Counted from the stretch's first letter, positions 1-8,431 are shown. The stretch is DNA of 64,000 nt from CAVWSM01 sp963757805 (GCA_963757805.1 CAVWSM010000021.1:142800-206799); one strand, 5' to 3'. Notes: generated from the sequence alone by a model not told the origin. Made by a program: numbers and translations.

Positions 1-836
1 ACGGCGTGGTCTATGCCGAGGTGCGGTACGCCCCGGAGCAGCACCTGGACGGCGGGCTGTCACTCACCGAGGTCGTCGAGGCGGTCGAGGAGGGTTTCCG
101 GCTGGGGGAGCGGCTGGCGGCAGAGGCCGGCACGCCAATCCGCGTCGGGACGCTGCTGACCGCGATGCGACACGCGGCGCGGTCGACGGAGATTGCCGAG
201 CTCGCGGTGCGCTATCGGGATGCGGGAGTCGTGGGGTTCGACATCGCCGGCGCCGAGGCGGGCTTTCCGCCCACTCGGCACCTCGACGCGTTCGAGTACC
301 TGCGCCGGGAGAACTTCCACTTCACGATCCACGCCGGCGAGGCGTTCGGACTGCCGTCGATCTGGGAGGCGCTGCAGTGGTGCGGTGCCGACCGGCTCGG
401 TCACGGCGTACGCATCATCGACGACATCGCCGTTGGCGACGACGGGCAGGTGGCCCTCGGGCGGCTCGCGGCGTACGTCCGCGACAAGCGCATCCCGCTG
501 GAGATGTGCCCGTCGTCCAACGTGCAGACCGGGGCGGCGGCGTCTATCGCGGAGCACCCGATCGGTCTGCTGGCTCGGCTGCGATTCCGGGTCACGGTCA
601 ACACCGACAACCGGTTGATGAGCGGTACGTCGATGTCGCGCGAGATGGCGCTCCTCTCCGAGGCCTTTGGGTATGACCTCGACGACATGCAGTGGTTCAC
701 GGTCAACGCGCTGAAAAGCTCGTTCCTGCCGTTCGACCAGCGCCTCGCGCTCATCAACGATGTAGTCAAGCCTGGGTACGCGGCGCTGCGCGAGGCGCGG
801 GCTTTCGCGACCTTGCGGGCGCCGATCAACCCCTGA
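1..836 (+). CDS. add: Adenosine deaminase, 5' end outside window
   Basis: Hydrolyses adenosine or deoxyadenosine to the inosine forms in cytoplasmic purine salvage. The frame runs in from the left edge, so the N-terminal His-x-His zinc ligands are not visible. What remains shows the family's core: HAGEAFG near base 330, LGHGV near 395, CPSSN near 505 and VNTDN near 600, which carry the zinc His, the catalytic Glu and Asp residues and the substrate pocket. The stop is TGA at 834-836. The purine nucleoside phosphorylase, sugar mutase and deoC found within the next 11 kb belong to the same catabolic route. Confidence 0.93.
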   Translation, partial: GVVYAEVRYAPEQHLDGGLSLTEVVEAVEEGFRLGERLAAEAGTPIRVGTLLTAMRHAARSTEIAELAVRYRDAGVVGFDIAGAEAGFPPTRHLDAFEYLRRENFHFTIHAGEAFGLPSIWEALQWCGADRLGHGVRIIDDIAVGDDGQVALGRLAAYVRDKRIPLEMCPSSNVQTGAAASIAEHPIGLLARLRFRVTVNTDNRLMSGTSMSREMALLSEAFGYDLDDMQWFTVNALKSSFLPFDQRLALINDVVKPGYAALREARAFATLRAPINP

Positions 837-850
837 CGGCCGGCCGGAGC

Positions 851-1060
851 TCAGTCCTCGTTGGGGATGAGGAGCCAGGCGCCCAGGTAGAACAGGATCT
901 GCGGGCCGGGGAGCAGGCAGGAGAGCAGGAAGAGCACGCGAACCACGTTGCGGGACATCCCGAAGCGGTCGGCGATGCCGGCGCAGACTCCGGCAATGAG
1001 CCGGCCGCGGCGCGGGCGGCGCAGCGTGCGTTGCGGTGCGTACGGGTTGGAGTAGCTCAT
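851..1060 (-). CDS. PspC-domain small membrane protein
   Basis: A 69-residue protein that is essentially one PspC domain. It has a short basic N-terminus, then GRLIAGVCAGIADRFGMSRN and a hydrophobic helix ending LFYLGAWLLIPNED, the classic PspC end. PspC domains sit in the inner membrane and in other bacteria sense envelope stress or bind PspA; a PspA homologue lies at 21.6 kb but is not adjacent. Start taken at ATG 1060, because the longer open frame upstream is arginine/proline-rich shadow sequence. The gene converges on add with a 14-base gap. Confidence 0.85.
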   Translation of the reverse strand: MSYSNPYAPQRTLRRPRRGRLIAGVCAGIADRFGMSRNVVRVLFLLSCLLPGPQILFYLGAWLLIPNED

Positions 1061-1143
1061 GTCTTCCACCGTACGTATCGCGTGGCGCGCGCGGCTCGGG
1101 TCGCAACCCTGATCGGCCCCGGATCCGACCCTGATGACGTCGC

Positions 1144-1821
1144 TCACACCGGGCGGAGGGTGCGCAACCGGTCGAGCGTCTCCCGGAGCTCGCCGGCGCT
1201 CACCGGGCGGCAGCCGAGCTCGACCTGGCGGCGTACGATCTCGGCCTCCCGGCGCATGAGCAGCCGCCCGCGGCGGAGCAGGGTGAGCGGAGGCTTGCGG
1301 TGCTCGCGCAGGTCGCGGGTGAGTCGGCGCACGAAGTTCTTCCACGGAGGGCGGGACAGCACGAGCGCGTCGGCGAGGATGCCGCGGGCTCGGCAGTCAG
1401 CGACGATCTCCGCGGCAAACAAGCCCTCGGCCACGAATACCGGAGAGCCGGCCGTGTCGAACACCCGATGGCTCGTCGCGCGGTCGTGTGCGATGTCGTA
1501 GACCGGCACGTCCGCGGCACCCGTACGGCAGATCTCGGTCAGCACTTCGACGGCGAGATCGGCGTTCCACGCCGCTGGGTCGTCCCAGTCGACGATGCCG
1601 AGATCCGGGCGCCGGGGGAGCGCTGGGTCGTCGCCGTCGCGGTAGAAGTCGTCCAGCGACAACACCGGCAGGCCGCTCGCGCGGGCGTGGTGCGACTTGC
1701 CGCTGCCACTGGGGCCGGCAAGCAGCACGACGCGGCAGCGCAGCGGACCTTCGGGCACGCGCGAGTCTCTCACGCCGCTCGGGGGGGTGCCGGGGGGATC
1801 CGGAGGGTACACATGGTCCAT
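1144..1821 (-). CDS. Uridine kinase-like P-loop NTPase
   Basis: A 225-residue cytoplasmic P-loop kinase. The Walker A loop GPSGSGKS follows a strand VVLLA; downstream DDFYRDGDD and the VFVAEGLFA strand resemble the substrate and Walker B parts of the uridine kinase/phosphoribulokinase superfamily. The substrate cannot be set from sequence. ATG 1821 is preceded by GGAGG five bases upstream, a strong ribosome site that lies inside the opposing YihY gene. The N-terminal 25 residues are proline-rich, so a later GTG near 1770 is possible. Its start codon overlaps the start codon of the divergent gene at 1820. Confidence 0.8.
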   Translation of the reverse strand: MDHVYPPDPPGTPPSGVRDSRVPEGPLRCRVVLLAGPSGSGKSHHARASGLPVLSLDDFYRDGDDPALPRRPDLGIVDWDDPAAWNADLAVEVLTEICRTGAADVPVYDIAHDRATSHRVFDTAGSPVFVAEGLFAAEIVADCRARGILADALVLSRPPWKNFVRRLTRDLREHRKPPLTLLRRGRLLMRREAEIVRRQVELGCRPVSAGELRETLDRLRTLRPV

Positions 1822-2722
1822 GGGTGCCTCCACGCAGGCCGGTGAGACGACGGCGACGAGTCGTAGCGAGCGGCGTTCGTGGATTGCGGTGCTCACGGCG
1901 GCCTGGAAGGAGAGCAAGAGCGACGGCGTTCCGCTGCTGTCGGCCGGGGTCGCGTACTACCTGTTTCTTGCGCTGGTTCCCGCGCTGATCGCAGCCGTGC
2001 TGGTCTACGGCCTCGCGTTCGACGAGGACGACGTCCGGCGGCAGATCGAGGAGTTCGGGGAGGCGCTCCCCGACGACGCGCGGGATCTTCTGCAGACCCA
2101 GATGGAGAACATCGTCAACACGTCGTCCGAAGGGCTCAGCATCGGGCTGGCCGTATCGCTCGTGGCAGCGCTCTGGGCGGCTTCAGCCGCGGCGAACGGC
2201 CTGATCCGGGCGATGAACCACGTGTACGACGCTGCGGAGACTCGCGGCTTCATCAAGCTGCGCGGAATCTCGCTCTTGATCACCCTTGGCGGCACCGTAT
2301 TCATCGTTCTCTCGGCGGTGGCGCTGACCGTAGTACCGTCCCTCCTGCGTGAGCTCGACATCGGCACCGCGGGCAGGGTCGGTGCGGAGAGCCTGCGCTG
2401 GCTGCTGCTGGTGGCCGCGTTCCTGGCAGCGCTCGCGGTGTTCTACTGGATCGGGCCGAATCGGAAGAATCGACGCCTGCAGTGGGTCACGCGCGGGGGA
2501 GTCATCGCGACGGTGCTCTGGATCATCGCGTCCATCGGGTTCGCGTTCTACGCCAACAATTTCGGTTCGTACGGTGCGACCTACGGGAGCCTCGCCGGCG
2601 TCGTCGTCCTCCTGCTGTGGATGTACATCACTGCCTATGTCGTCCTGTTCGGCGGCGAAGTCAACGCTGCCGTTGAGGAGGGAGCCGACGGCGAGGGGCA
2701 GTCTTCGACCGCGACGAACTGA
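1820..2722 (+). CDS. YihY/BrkB family integral membrane protein
   Basis: A 300-residue polytopic membrane protein of the YihY/virulence factor BrkB family, often misnamed RNase BN. It has the family signature GVPLLSAGVAYYLFLALVP in the first membrane segment, a periplasmic-type acidic loop, then LGGTVFIVLSAVAL, a segment around LLLVAAFLAALAVFYW and the conserved YGSLAGVVVLLLWMYITAY end with FGGEVNA. Function in the family is unsettled. ATG 1820 is used; GGAGGG lies 12 bases upstream. A start further in is possible since about 35 residues precede the first membrane helix. It diverges from the kinase with overlapping start codons. Confidence 0.88.
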   Translation: MGASTQAGETTATSRSERRSWIAVLTAAWKESKSDGVPLLSAGVAYYLFLALVPALIAAVLVYGLAFDEDDVRRQIEEFGEALPDDARDLLQTQMENIVNTSSEGLSIGLAVSLVAALWAASAAANGLIRAMNHVYDAAETRGFIKLRGISLLITLGGTVFIVLSAVALTVVPSLLRELDIGTAGRVGAESLRWLLLVAAFLAALAVFYWIGPNRKNRRLQWVTRGGVIATVLWIIASIGFAFYANNFGSYGATYGSLAGVVVLLLWMYITAYVVLFGGEVNAAVEEGADGEGQSSTATN

Positions 2723-2851
2723 TCGCATTTCGCCCGATCCGGTGCGGGCCCTGCACCGCCGGCCCGACCACGCCGCCGTTCGCCGCGGCCATCCCGCGCA
2801 CGGACGCCCAGATCGCCGAAATTTTCAGACTCCAGAGCAAACCGGCACGCT

Positions 2852-2875
2852 GCCCGCTCCGAACTAGGAGCGGGC
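2852..2875. terminator. Perfect 9-bp hairpin
   Basis: GCCCGCTCC and GGAGCGGGC pair perfectly around a six-base loop (GAACTA). It lies between convergent genes and has no U-tract, as is usual for actinobacterial intrinsic terminators. It could serve both directions. Confidence 0.6.
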
Positions 2876-2903
2876 GCGCCCGCCGCGGGGGTGTGGGTGC
2901 GCA

Positions 2904-2950
2904 GGCCCTACGCACTTGCTGGTCTGCACCCCAGCAAGTGCGTAGCGGCC
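2904..2950. repeat. TAYGCANNTGC hairpin family, copy 1
   Basis: Perfect 15-bp stem CTACGCACTTGCTGG (2908-2922) with its complement at 2931-2945 and an eight-base loop. GGCC flanks it on both sides. Four related hairpins occur at 8361, 12953, 21503 and 35202. Confidence 0.8.
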
Positions 2951-3020
2951 GTGGACCCTTACCTGCCAGGGTCAGCGACTGGCCGGCCCGTCGCGCTCCC
3001 TGTTCGGCGGGATGCCGCGC

Positions 3021-3896
3021 TCAGACGCCGATCGGGTGCCAGACCGTTTTGTGCTCCAGGAATGCCGTCAGCCGTTCGAGGCTCGGCTCCCGCGTCCAGT
3101 CGGGCTCGCCGTCGGGGACGGGCCGCAGGACGTGCTTGAGGTTGTCGGCAGCCGACTCCTCCAGCGATGCCGCTAGGTCGCCCGCGCCGCACAGGTCAAT
3201 GGCGTTGACATCCATGTGGGACGCGAGCCACGGCGCGACCTCGGCCGTACGACCGGTTAGCACGTTGACGACGCCTCCTGGCAGGTCGGATGTCGCCAGC
3301 ACCTCCGAGAGCGTGATCGCCGGCAGCGGCCGCTCCTCCGAGGTGAGCACGACGACGGTGTTGCCAGTGACGATCGCGGGCGCGACGACCGAGACCAGCC
3401 CGAGCAGCGACGACGACTGTGGGGCGACCACGGCGACGACGCCGGTCGGCTCGGGGAGAGTGAAGTCGAAGTACGGCCCGGCGACCGGATTGCTCGACCC
3501 GACGACCTGGGCAACCTTGTCGGACCAGCCTGCGTACCAGACCCACCGGTCGATCGCGGCGTCGACCAACGTCTCAGCGCGGCGAGCCTGCACGCCTTCC
3601 GAGCGTGACACCTCGTCGACGAACTGCGCGCGACGCCCCTCCAGCATCTCGGCGGCGCGGTAGAGGATCTGACCGCGGTTGTACGCCGTCGCGGCCGACC
3701 ATCCACCGAACGCTTTGCGTGCCGCGACGACGGCGTCACGCGCATCCTTGCGCGACGCGAGCGCGGCGTTGGCCAGGAACCGCCCGCGCCGGTCGGTGAT
3801 CTCGTAGGAGCGACCCGACTCCGACCGCGGGAACTTGCCGCCGATGTAGAGCTTGTACGTCTTGCGAACAGAAATTCGATGATCTGCCGTGCTCAT
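3021..3896 (-). CDS. Short non-catalytic aldehyde dehydrogenase-like protein
   Basis: A 291-residue protein related to the N-terminal (cofactor) part of aldehyde dehydrogenases, about 60 percent of the usual 480 to 500 residues. It keeps KLYIGGKFPRSESG, the WYAGWSDK region, a VVAVVAPQSS strand and LPGGVVNVLTG, so the Rossmann fold is recognisable. Where the active enzymes have ELGGK with the catalytic Glu it reads DLCGAGD, and it stops before the catalytic Cys. It is therefore unlikely to be an oxidising enzyme alone. Its ATG overlaps the TGA of the full-length enzyme (ATGA), which suggests coupled translation and perhaps a hetero-oligomer. The pairing with deoC and a complete dehydrogenase is familiar from other actinobacteria; its role there is unclear. 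Confidence 0.85.
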   Translation of the reverse strand: MSTADHRISVRKTYKLYIGGKFPRSESGRSYEITDRRGRFLANAALASRKDARDAVVAARKAFGGWSAATAYNRGQILYRAAEMLEGRRAQFVDEVSRSEGVQARRAETLVDAAIDRWVWYAGWSDKVAQVVGSSNPVAGPYFDFTLPEPTGVVAVVAPQSSSLLGLVSVVAPAIVTGNTVVVLTSEERPLPAITLSEVLATSDLPGGVVNVLTGRTAEVAPWLASHMDVNAIDLCGAGDLAASLEESAADNLKHVLRPVPDGEPDWTREPSLERLTAFLEHKTVWHPIGV

Positions 3897-5338
3897 CAGA
3901 AGTCCACCTTGAGGTACGACTCCAGGCCGTGCCGCCCGCCCTCGCGGCCGTACCCGCTCTCCTTGTAGCCGCCGAACGGCGACCCCGGGTCGAACTTGTT
4001 GAACGTGTTGGCCCACACCACACCGGCCCGCAGTTGCTGGGCCATCCAGAGGATGCGCGAGCCCTTGTCGGTCCAGACGCCGGCGGACAGGCCGTACGGC
4101 GTGTTGTTGGCCTTCTCGACCGCTTCGGCAGGAGTGCGGAACGTGAGCACCGACAGGACCGGCCCGAAGATTTCCTCTCGGGCGATCCGGTGCGCCTGCG
4201 TGACACCGGTGAACACCGTGGGCGGGAACCAGTAGCCGCGTTCGGGGATCTCGCACGGCGGCGACCAGCGCTCGGCGCCCTCAGCCTCGCCGATGTCGGA
4301 CAGCTCGCGGATCTTGGCCAGCTGCGCGGCGGAGTTGATCGCCCCGATGTCGGTGTTCTTGTCGAGCGGGTCCCCCATGCGCAGCGTGCCGAGGCGCCGC
4401 TTCAGCGAGGTCATCAGCTCGTCGGCGACAGACTCCTGCACGAGCAGCCGCGAACCGGCGCAGCAGACGTGCCCCTGGTTGAAGAAGATGCCGTTGACGA
4501 TCCCCTCGACCGCTTGGTCGATCGGTGCGTCCTCGAAGACCACGTTGGCGGCCTTGCCGCCGAGCTCGAGCGTCACCTTCTTGTGCGTTCCGGCCACCGA
4601 CTTGGCGATGAGCCGGCCGACCTCGGTCGAGCCGGTGAAGGCGACCTTGTCGACGTCGGGGTGGGTCACGAGAGCCTGACCGGTCTCGCCGGCGCCGGTG
4701 ACGATGTTGACGACACCCGGCGGCAGGTCAGCCTGCTGGCAGATCTCGGCGAACAACAACGCCGTCAGCGGTGTCGTCTCGGCGGGCTTGAGCACGACCG
4801 TGTTGCCTGTGGCGAGCGCGGGGGCGATCTTCCAGGCGAGCATGAGGAGCGGGAAGTTCCAGGGGATGATCTGGCCCGCGACGCCGTACGGCTGAGGGTT
4901 GGGCCCGAACCCCGCGTACGAGAGCTTGTCGGCCCAGCCCGCGTAGTAGAAGAAGTGGGCCGCAACGAGTGGGATGTCCGTGTCGCGCGACTCCCGGATC
5001 GGCTTGCCGTTGTCGATCGACTCGAGGACGGCAAGCTCGCGGCTGCGTTCCTGGATGATGCGCGCGATGCGGAACAGGTACTTGGCACGGTCGCGGCCGG
5101 AGAGCTTCGACCACGTGCGTTCGTACGCTCTGCGGGCCGCCCGCACTGCGCGGTCCACATCCTGCTCGCCGGCGGCGGTGACCTCGGCGAGGACCTCCTC
5201 GGTCGCCGGGTTGACCGACTTGAACTGGGTGCCGTCAATCGGATCGACGAACTCGCCGTCGATGAAGAGCCCGTACGAGCTCTGGATGTCGACGATCGCG
5301 CGCGATTCCGGCGCGGGGGCATATTCGAACGCAGTCAC
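3896..5338 (-). CDS. NAD(P)-dependent aldehyde dehydrogenase
   Basis: A 480-residue, full-length cytoplasmic aldehyde dehydrogenase. It shows the cofactor region QIIPWNFPLLML, the FTGSTEVG loop, catalytic Glu in VTLELGGKAANVVF, catalytic Cys in NQGHVCCAGSR, the EEIFGPVLSV motif and the GGYKESGYGREGG end. GTG 5338 is chosen because deoC ends 11 bases upstream. Downstream it overlaps the half-length paralogue by four bases. Lying directly behind deoC, it probably oxidises the acetaldehyde (or glyceraldehyde phosphate) released from deoxyribose 5-phosphate; that substrate is inferred from context. Confidence 0.92.
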   Translation of the reverse strand: MTAFEYAPAPESRAIVDIQSSYGLFIDGEFVDPIDGTQFKSVNPATEEVLAEVTAAGEQDVDRAVRAARRAYERTWSKLSGRDRAKYLFRIARIIQERSRELAVLESIDNGKPIRESRDTDIPLVAAHFFYYAGWADKLSYAGFGPNPQPYGVAGQIIPWNFPLLMLAWKIAPALATGNTVVLKPAETTPLTALLFAEICQQADLPPGVVNIVTGAGETGQALVTHPDVDKVAFTGSTEVGRLIAKSVAGTHKKVTLELGGKAANVVFEDAPIDQAVEGIVNGIFFNQGHVCCAGSRLLVQESVADELMTSLKRRLGTLRMGDPLDKNTDIGAINSAAQLAKIRELSDIGEAEGAERWSPPCEIPERGYWFPPTVFTGVTQAHRIAREEIFGPVLSVLTFRTPAEAVEKANNTPYGLSAGVWTDKGSRILWMAQQLRAGVVWANTFNKFDPGSPFGGYKESGYGREGGRHGLESYLKVDF

Positions 5339-5349
5339 AGTGAGTCGCC

Positions 5350-6308
5350 TCAGTCCAGCGTGAAGTAGTCGGGGCCGGCGTAGTGACCGGTCTTGAGCTT
5401 CTGTCGCTGCATCAGCAGGTCGTTGAGCAGGCTCGACGCGCCGAGCCGGAACCAATCCGGGTCCAGCCAGTCGGAGCCCACGGTCTCGTTGACGAGGACG
5501 AGGTATTTGATCGCGTCCTTCGTCGTGCGGATGCCGCCTGCGGGTTTGACCCCGACCTGGCGCCCGCTGGCGGTGCGGTAGTCGCGGACGGCCTCCAGCA
5601 TCACCAGCGTGACCGGGAGAGTCGCGGCGGGTGAGATCTTGCCGGTGCTCGTCTTGATGAAGTCGGCGCCCGCGAGCATCGCCAGCCAGGAGGCTCGCCG
5701 CACGTTGTCATAGGTGACGAGCTCGCCTGTCTCCAGGATCACTTTGAGGTGGATCGGAACGTCCTCGCGCACAGGGCCTCCTTGACTGCGACGATCTCCT
5801 CGAATACCTGGAGGTATCGGCCGCTCAGGAACGCTCCGCGGTCGATCACCATGTCGACCTCGTCGGCCCCTGCCGCGACCGCGTCCTTGGTGTCCTGCAG
5901 CTTGACGGCGAGGCTGGCCCGGCCGCTCGGAAACGCGGTCGCCACGCTGGCCAGATGGATGCCGGTGCCCTTCAGCACCGGTGCCGCGATGGGCACCATG
6001 TCGGGGTAGACGCAGACGGCCGCGACGGGCGGCGCGGTCGGGTCGCTCGGGTCGGGGTGCTTGGCCTTGGCGCTCAGCGCCCGCACCTTGCCGGGAGTGT
6101 CCTGCCCTTCCAGGGTCGTCAGGTCGATCATGCGGATGGCGAGGTCGATCGCGAACGCCTTGGCAGTCGTCTTGATCGACCGGGTGGCGAGGGTCGCGGC
6201 CCGCGCGTCTGCGCCGACCTGGTCGACACCCGGTAGCCCATGCAGAAATCGCCGGAGTGTGGCGTTGGACGCCGTGACCCCGGTGTCGAGCGCGTCGAGG
6301 ACGGTCAC
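5350..6308 (-). CDS. deoC: Deoxyribose-phosphate aldolase, one frameshift
   Basis: Cleaves 2-deoxyribose 5-phosphate to acetaldehyde and glyceraldehyde 3-phosphate. The N-terminal part (GTG 6308 to about 5770) holds AVCVYPDMV, GADEVDMVIDRG and ends at VKEAL; the C-terminal part resumes in another frame with REDVPIHLKVILETGEL, the Schiff-base lysine in DFIKTSTGKI and VKPAGGIR. One base is missing or added near 5770, most likely a sequence error because both halves are well conserved. It heads an operon with two aldehyde dehydrogenase genes. A -10 box (TAGACT) six bases before GTG suggests a leaderless transcript. Confidence 0.88.
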
Positions 6309-6332
6309 GCATTGAGTCTACGATCGCCAGCC
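6309..6332. promoter_or_regulatory. Back-to-back leaderless promoters, deoC / PH gene
   Basis: Only 24 bases separate two divergent start codons. On the plus strand TACGAT (6319-6324) lies eight bases before ATG 6333. On the minus strand TAGACT (6315-6320) lies six bases before GTG 6308. Both fit the TANNNT -10 box of leaderless actinobacterial transcripts, and they share two bases. Confidence 0.45.
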
Positions 6333-6914
6333 ATGAGCGTGGAGACGGCGAAGCCGCTGGCGGTGTTCCGGTCGACCCGAGCCCGGGTGACCTGGGTGCT
6401 CTGGCTGGCTTTCGTCGCCTTCAACATCGGCGACGTGGTGGTCCGTGGCATTGATCGGACCGGGTTGATCGTGGTGCTGGTCCTGCTGATCCTGACGGCA
6501 CTGCTATGGCAGCTGGATGTGCGGCCGCGTCTGACCGCGCATCCCGCCGGCATACGCCTGCGCGGCGGGTTCCGGGATGTCTGGGTGCCCTGGCGGCAGA
6601 TCGAGGACATGGAGGCCCGGGACGTCCTGGTCATCCACACGCCGTTCGGGTCTTACCGCAGCCCCGCGGTCGCGGCACGGTTGGGCGATATGTTCCGGAT
6701 CCGGCAGCGCGGCTCGGCGGCCACGGCGGCCACGCTCAGCCCCACCCCGCGGCGCACTCCGGTGACCTATGCCTTCGCGGAGCTCACCCGGCTGCGAGGC
6801 GAGCACCTTTCCACGTCGGACCAGGGCCGGCCGGTTGTCACCGTGCGGTGGGTCGAGATCGGCGTCATCGTTGTCTTGCTCGTTGCGTTGGTGGTGACCT
6901 TGGTTGCCACGTGA
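6333..6914 (+). CDS. PH-domain membrane protein
   Basis: A 193-residue protein with two N-terminal membrane helices (WVLWLAFVAFNIGDVVV and GLIVVLVLLILTALLW), then a bacterial PH-like domain containing LTAHPAGIRLRGGFRD and WRQIEDMEARD, and a C-terminal helix VIVVLLVALVVTLVA. It resembles the PH-domain low-molecular-weight antigen-type proteins of actinobacteria. No enzymatic role is known. The start is ATG 6333, 24 bases from the divergent deoC start. Confidence 0.75.
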   Translation: MSVETAKPLAVFRSTRARVTWVLWLAFVAFNIGDVVVRGIDRTGLIVVLVLLILTALLWQLDVRPRLTAHPAGIRLRGGFRDVWVPWRQIEDMEARDVLVIHTPFGSYRSPAVAARLGDMFRIRQRGSAATAATLSPTPRRTPVTYAFAELTRLRGEHLSTSDQGRPVVTVRWVEIGVIVVLLVALVVTLVAT

Positions 6915-6929
6915 TTGGGGGCGCGGCTG

Positions 6930-7772
6930 ATGGCGATCAGCAGCGAACCGGACCTCCGCGAGAAGGGCCTGCGCAAGAACACGGTCGGCCTTGTTGAGAG
7001 CGTCATCATTGGGCTGGCATCGACCGCCCCGGCGTACTCGCTCGCCGGCGACCATCGGATTCGTCGTCATCGCGGTCGGGATCCACGCCCCGGCGGGGCC
7101 TGGCCAAAGAGGACAGTGCGGAGGACGTGTTCTCTGCCATTGGGGACTCGGTGCTCGGCTCGTGGTCGTGGCTGTTGCTGCTGGCAATCGTCGTGTCGGC
7201 GGTGTCTTCGACCCAGACCACGATCCTGCCGACCGCACGTGGGACGTTGGCGATGGGTGTCTACAAGGCGCTACCGCGGCGATTTGCAGAAGTGCACCCG
7301 GTCTACAAGACCCCGTCGGTGTCCACGATCGTCATGGGCATCGTGGCGATCGTCTACTACGTCGGCCTCACCATCGTCAGCGAGAACGTGCTCGCCGACT
7401 CGATCCTGTCGCTCGGACTCGCGATCGCGTTCTACTACGGCATCACCGCGTTCTCTTGTGTCTGGTACTTCCGGCACACGCTCACGGCATCGTGGCAGTT
7501 GTTCGTCTTCCGTGGCCTCTTGCCGTTCCTGGGCGGCGTCATGCTCACCGGCGCGCTGATCAAGAGTGCGATTGACATGGCGGATCGCGAGTCACGGCTA
7601 GACGGTGCTCTTCGACATCGGTGGTGCCTTCGTCCTTGGCGTTGGTGGGTTGCTGCTCGGTGTCGTGCTGATGACCCTGTGGTACGTGACCGAGGCGAGC
7701 CGGCCGTTCTTCAACGGCGAGACGCTCAATCGCGACACACCGGTGCTCGTCCACGAGGACGATCAGGGCTGA
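6930..7772 (+). pseudogene. APC-family amino-acid permease with internal deletion
   Basis: Remnant of a permease of the amino acid-polyamine-organocation family. The first 45 residues (GLRKNTVGLVESVIIGLAST and APAYSLAG, membrane helix 1) are present. The frame then shifts, reads TIGFVVIAVGIHAPAG briefly, and jumps at about 7085-7110 to sequence from the last third of such proteins (ILPTARGTLAMGVYKALPRR, PVYKTPSVSTIVMG, then four or five helices). A second frameshift near 7610 precedes the tail TVLFDIGGAFVLG. Against a family length near 500 residues, roughly helices 2 to 7 are missing. This one looks genuinely broken, unless the assembly dropped sequence. Confidence 0.75.
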
Positions 7773-8206
7773 CCGTTGTCGGGGCGCGGCCGTCTGCGCG
7801 TCTGGAACCGAGGCGTCTTCCGGATCTGCGATATCCGCCGCTCGGTGAGTGCCTCAAATCCCGTGAGGATGCGGAGCTCGAGGTGGGCCGGCCAACGACG
7901 GCCGCCGTCATCTCGGGCATCCTCGAAGGGATGCGGAACAAGTGGGTCACCACCCTCTAGCTGATGCAGAACGACGTGGCAGCCGCCTGCCTCGATCAGC
8001 CTGGCGAGAGTCGCCCAGCGCGGGTCGACTGCAGCGTCCTCGATGCGCGCGATCGTCCTCGCGGACACACCGCTGCGCTCGGCGAGCTCGCGCTGGCTAA
8101 GGCCTGCGACACGTCGCACCGTGCGAACCAAGGTGGACACGTCCTCGATGTAGGCAATCGCGCCAGTGTTGTAGAGACGCCGCTGATGACGGTTGCGGAG
8201 TTGCAT
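7763..8206 (-). CDS. XRE-type helix-turn-helix regulator
   Basis: A DNA-binding protein with one HTH_3 domain: VRTVRRVAGLSQRELAERSG followed by VSARTIARIEDAAVDPRWAT. The rest (about 70 residues) has no recognised domain and is basic at the end. ATG 8206 is used; GTG 8140, directly before the helix-turn-helix, is an alternative. It converges on the broken permease and overlaps its last ten bases. No toxin-like partner is adjacent. Confidence 0.7.
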   Translation of the reverse strand: MQLRNRHQRRLYNTGAIAYIEDVSTLVRTVRRVAGLSQRELAERSGVSARTIARIEDAAVDPRWATLARLIEAGGCHVVLHQLEGGDPLVPHPFEDARDDGGRRWPAHLELRILTGFEALTERRISQIRKTPRFQTRRRPRPDNGQP

Positions 8207-8360
8207 TCTGAGGCGTCGGACAGGGGGTGGGTCGACGGGCATGGAACCGATTGCAGCCCGATCTGTCAATCCCGTCACTGGCCGTTGCTGGGTCTGTGGA
8301 TGGCCAGGGTGCGTCGACAGGCATTGTGGACGGACCCGAGGCGCCCGGGTACACGCTTTC

Positions 8361-8408
8361 GGGCGCCTACGCATCTGCGGACACTCTTGGCGGCAGATGC
8401 GTAGGCGC
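8361..8408. repeat. TAYGCANNTGC hairpin family, copy 2
   Basis: Perfect 16-bp stem GCGCCTACGCATCTGC (8363-8378) with complement at 8393-8408 and a 14-base loop. It lies between the sugar mutase 3' end and the upstream region of the XRE gene. Confidence 0.8.
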
Positions 8409-8431
8409 GCCGCAAACCTTTACCCTCCCGC

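Larger units (their letters stand above)
2723..3020. other. Convergent intergenic gap with two hairpins
   Basis: This 298-base stretch lies between the ends of the YihY gene and the short aldehyde dehydrogenase-like gene. It has no convincing coding sequence. It contains a GC-rich terminator-type hairpin at 2852-2875 and copy 1 of the TAYGCANNTGC hairpin family at 2904-2950. Confidence 0.7.

Noticed and set aside
3929..5368. Open frame of 479 codons antisense to the aldehyde dehydrogenase
   Set aside because: Shadow frame typical of high-GC DNA: no family motif, biased Arg/Gly/Asp-rich composition, and the opposite strand holds a complete enzyme.
8339..8408. Attenuator-like pair of exclusive hairpins (AGGCGCCC 8339-8346 with GGGCGCCT 8361-8368, overlapping repeat copy 2)
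   Set aside because: No gene is placed so that the switch would make sense in the plus direction, and other copies of the repeat lack the partner; probably chance in GC-rich DNA.
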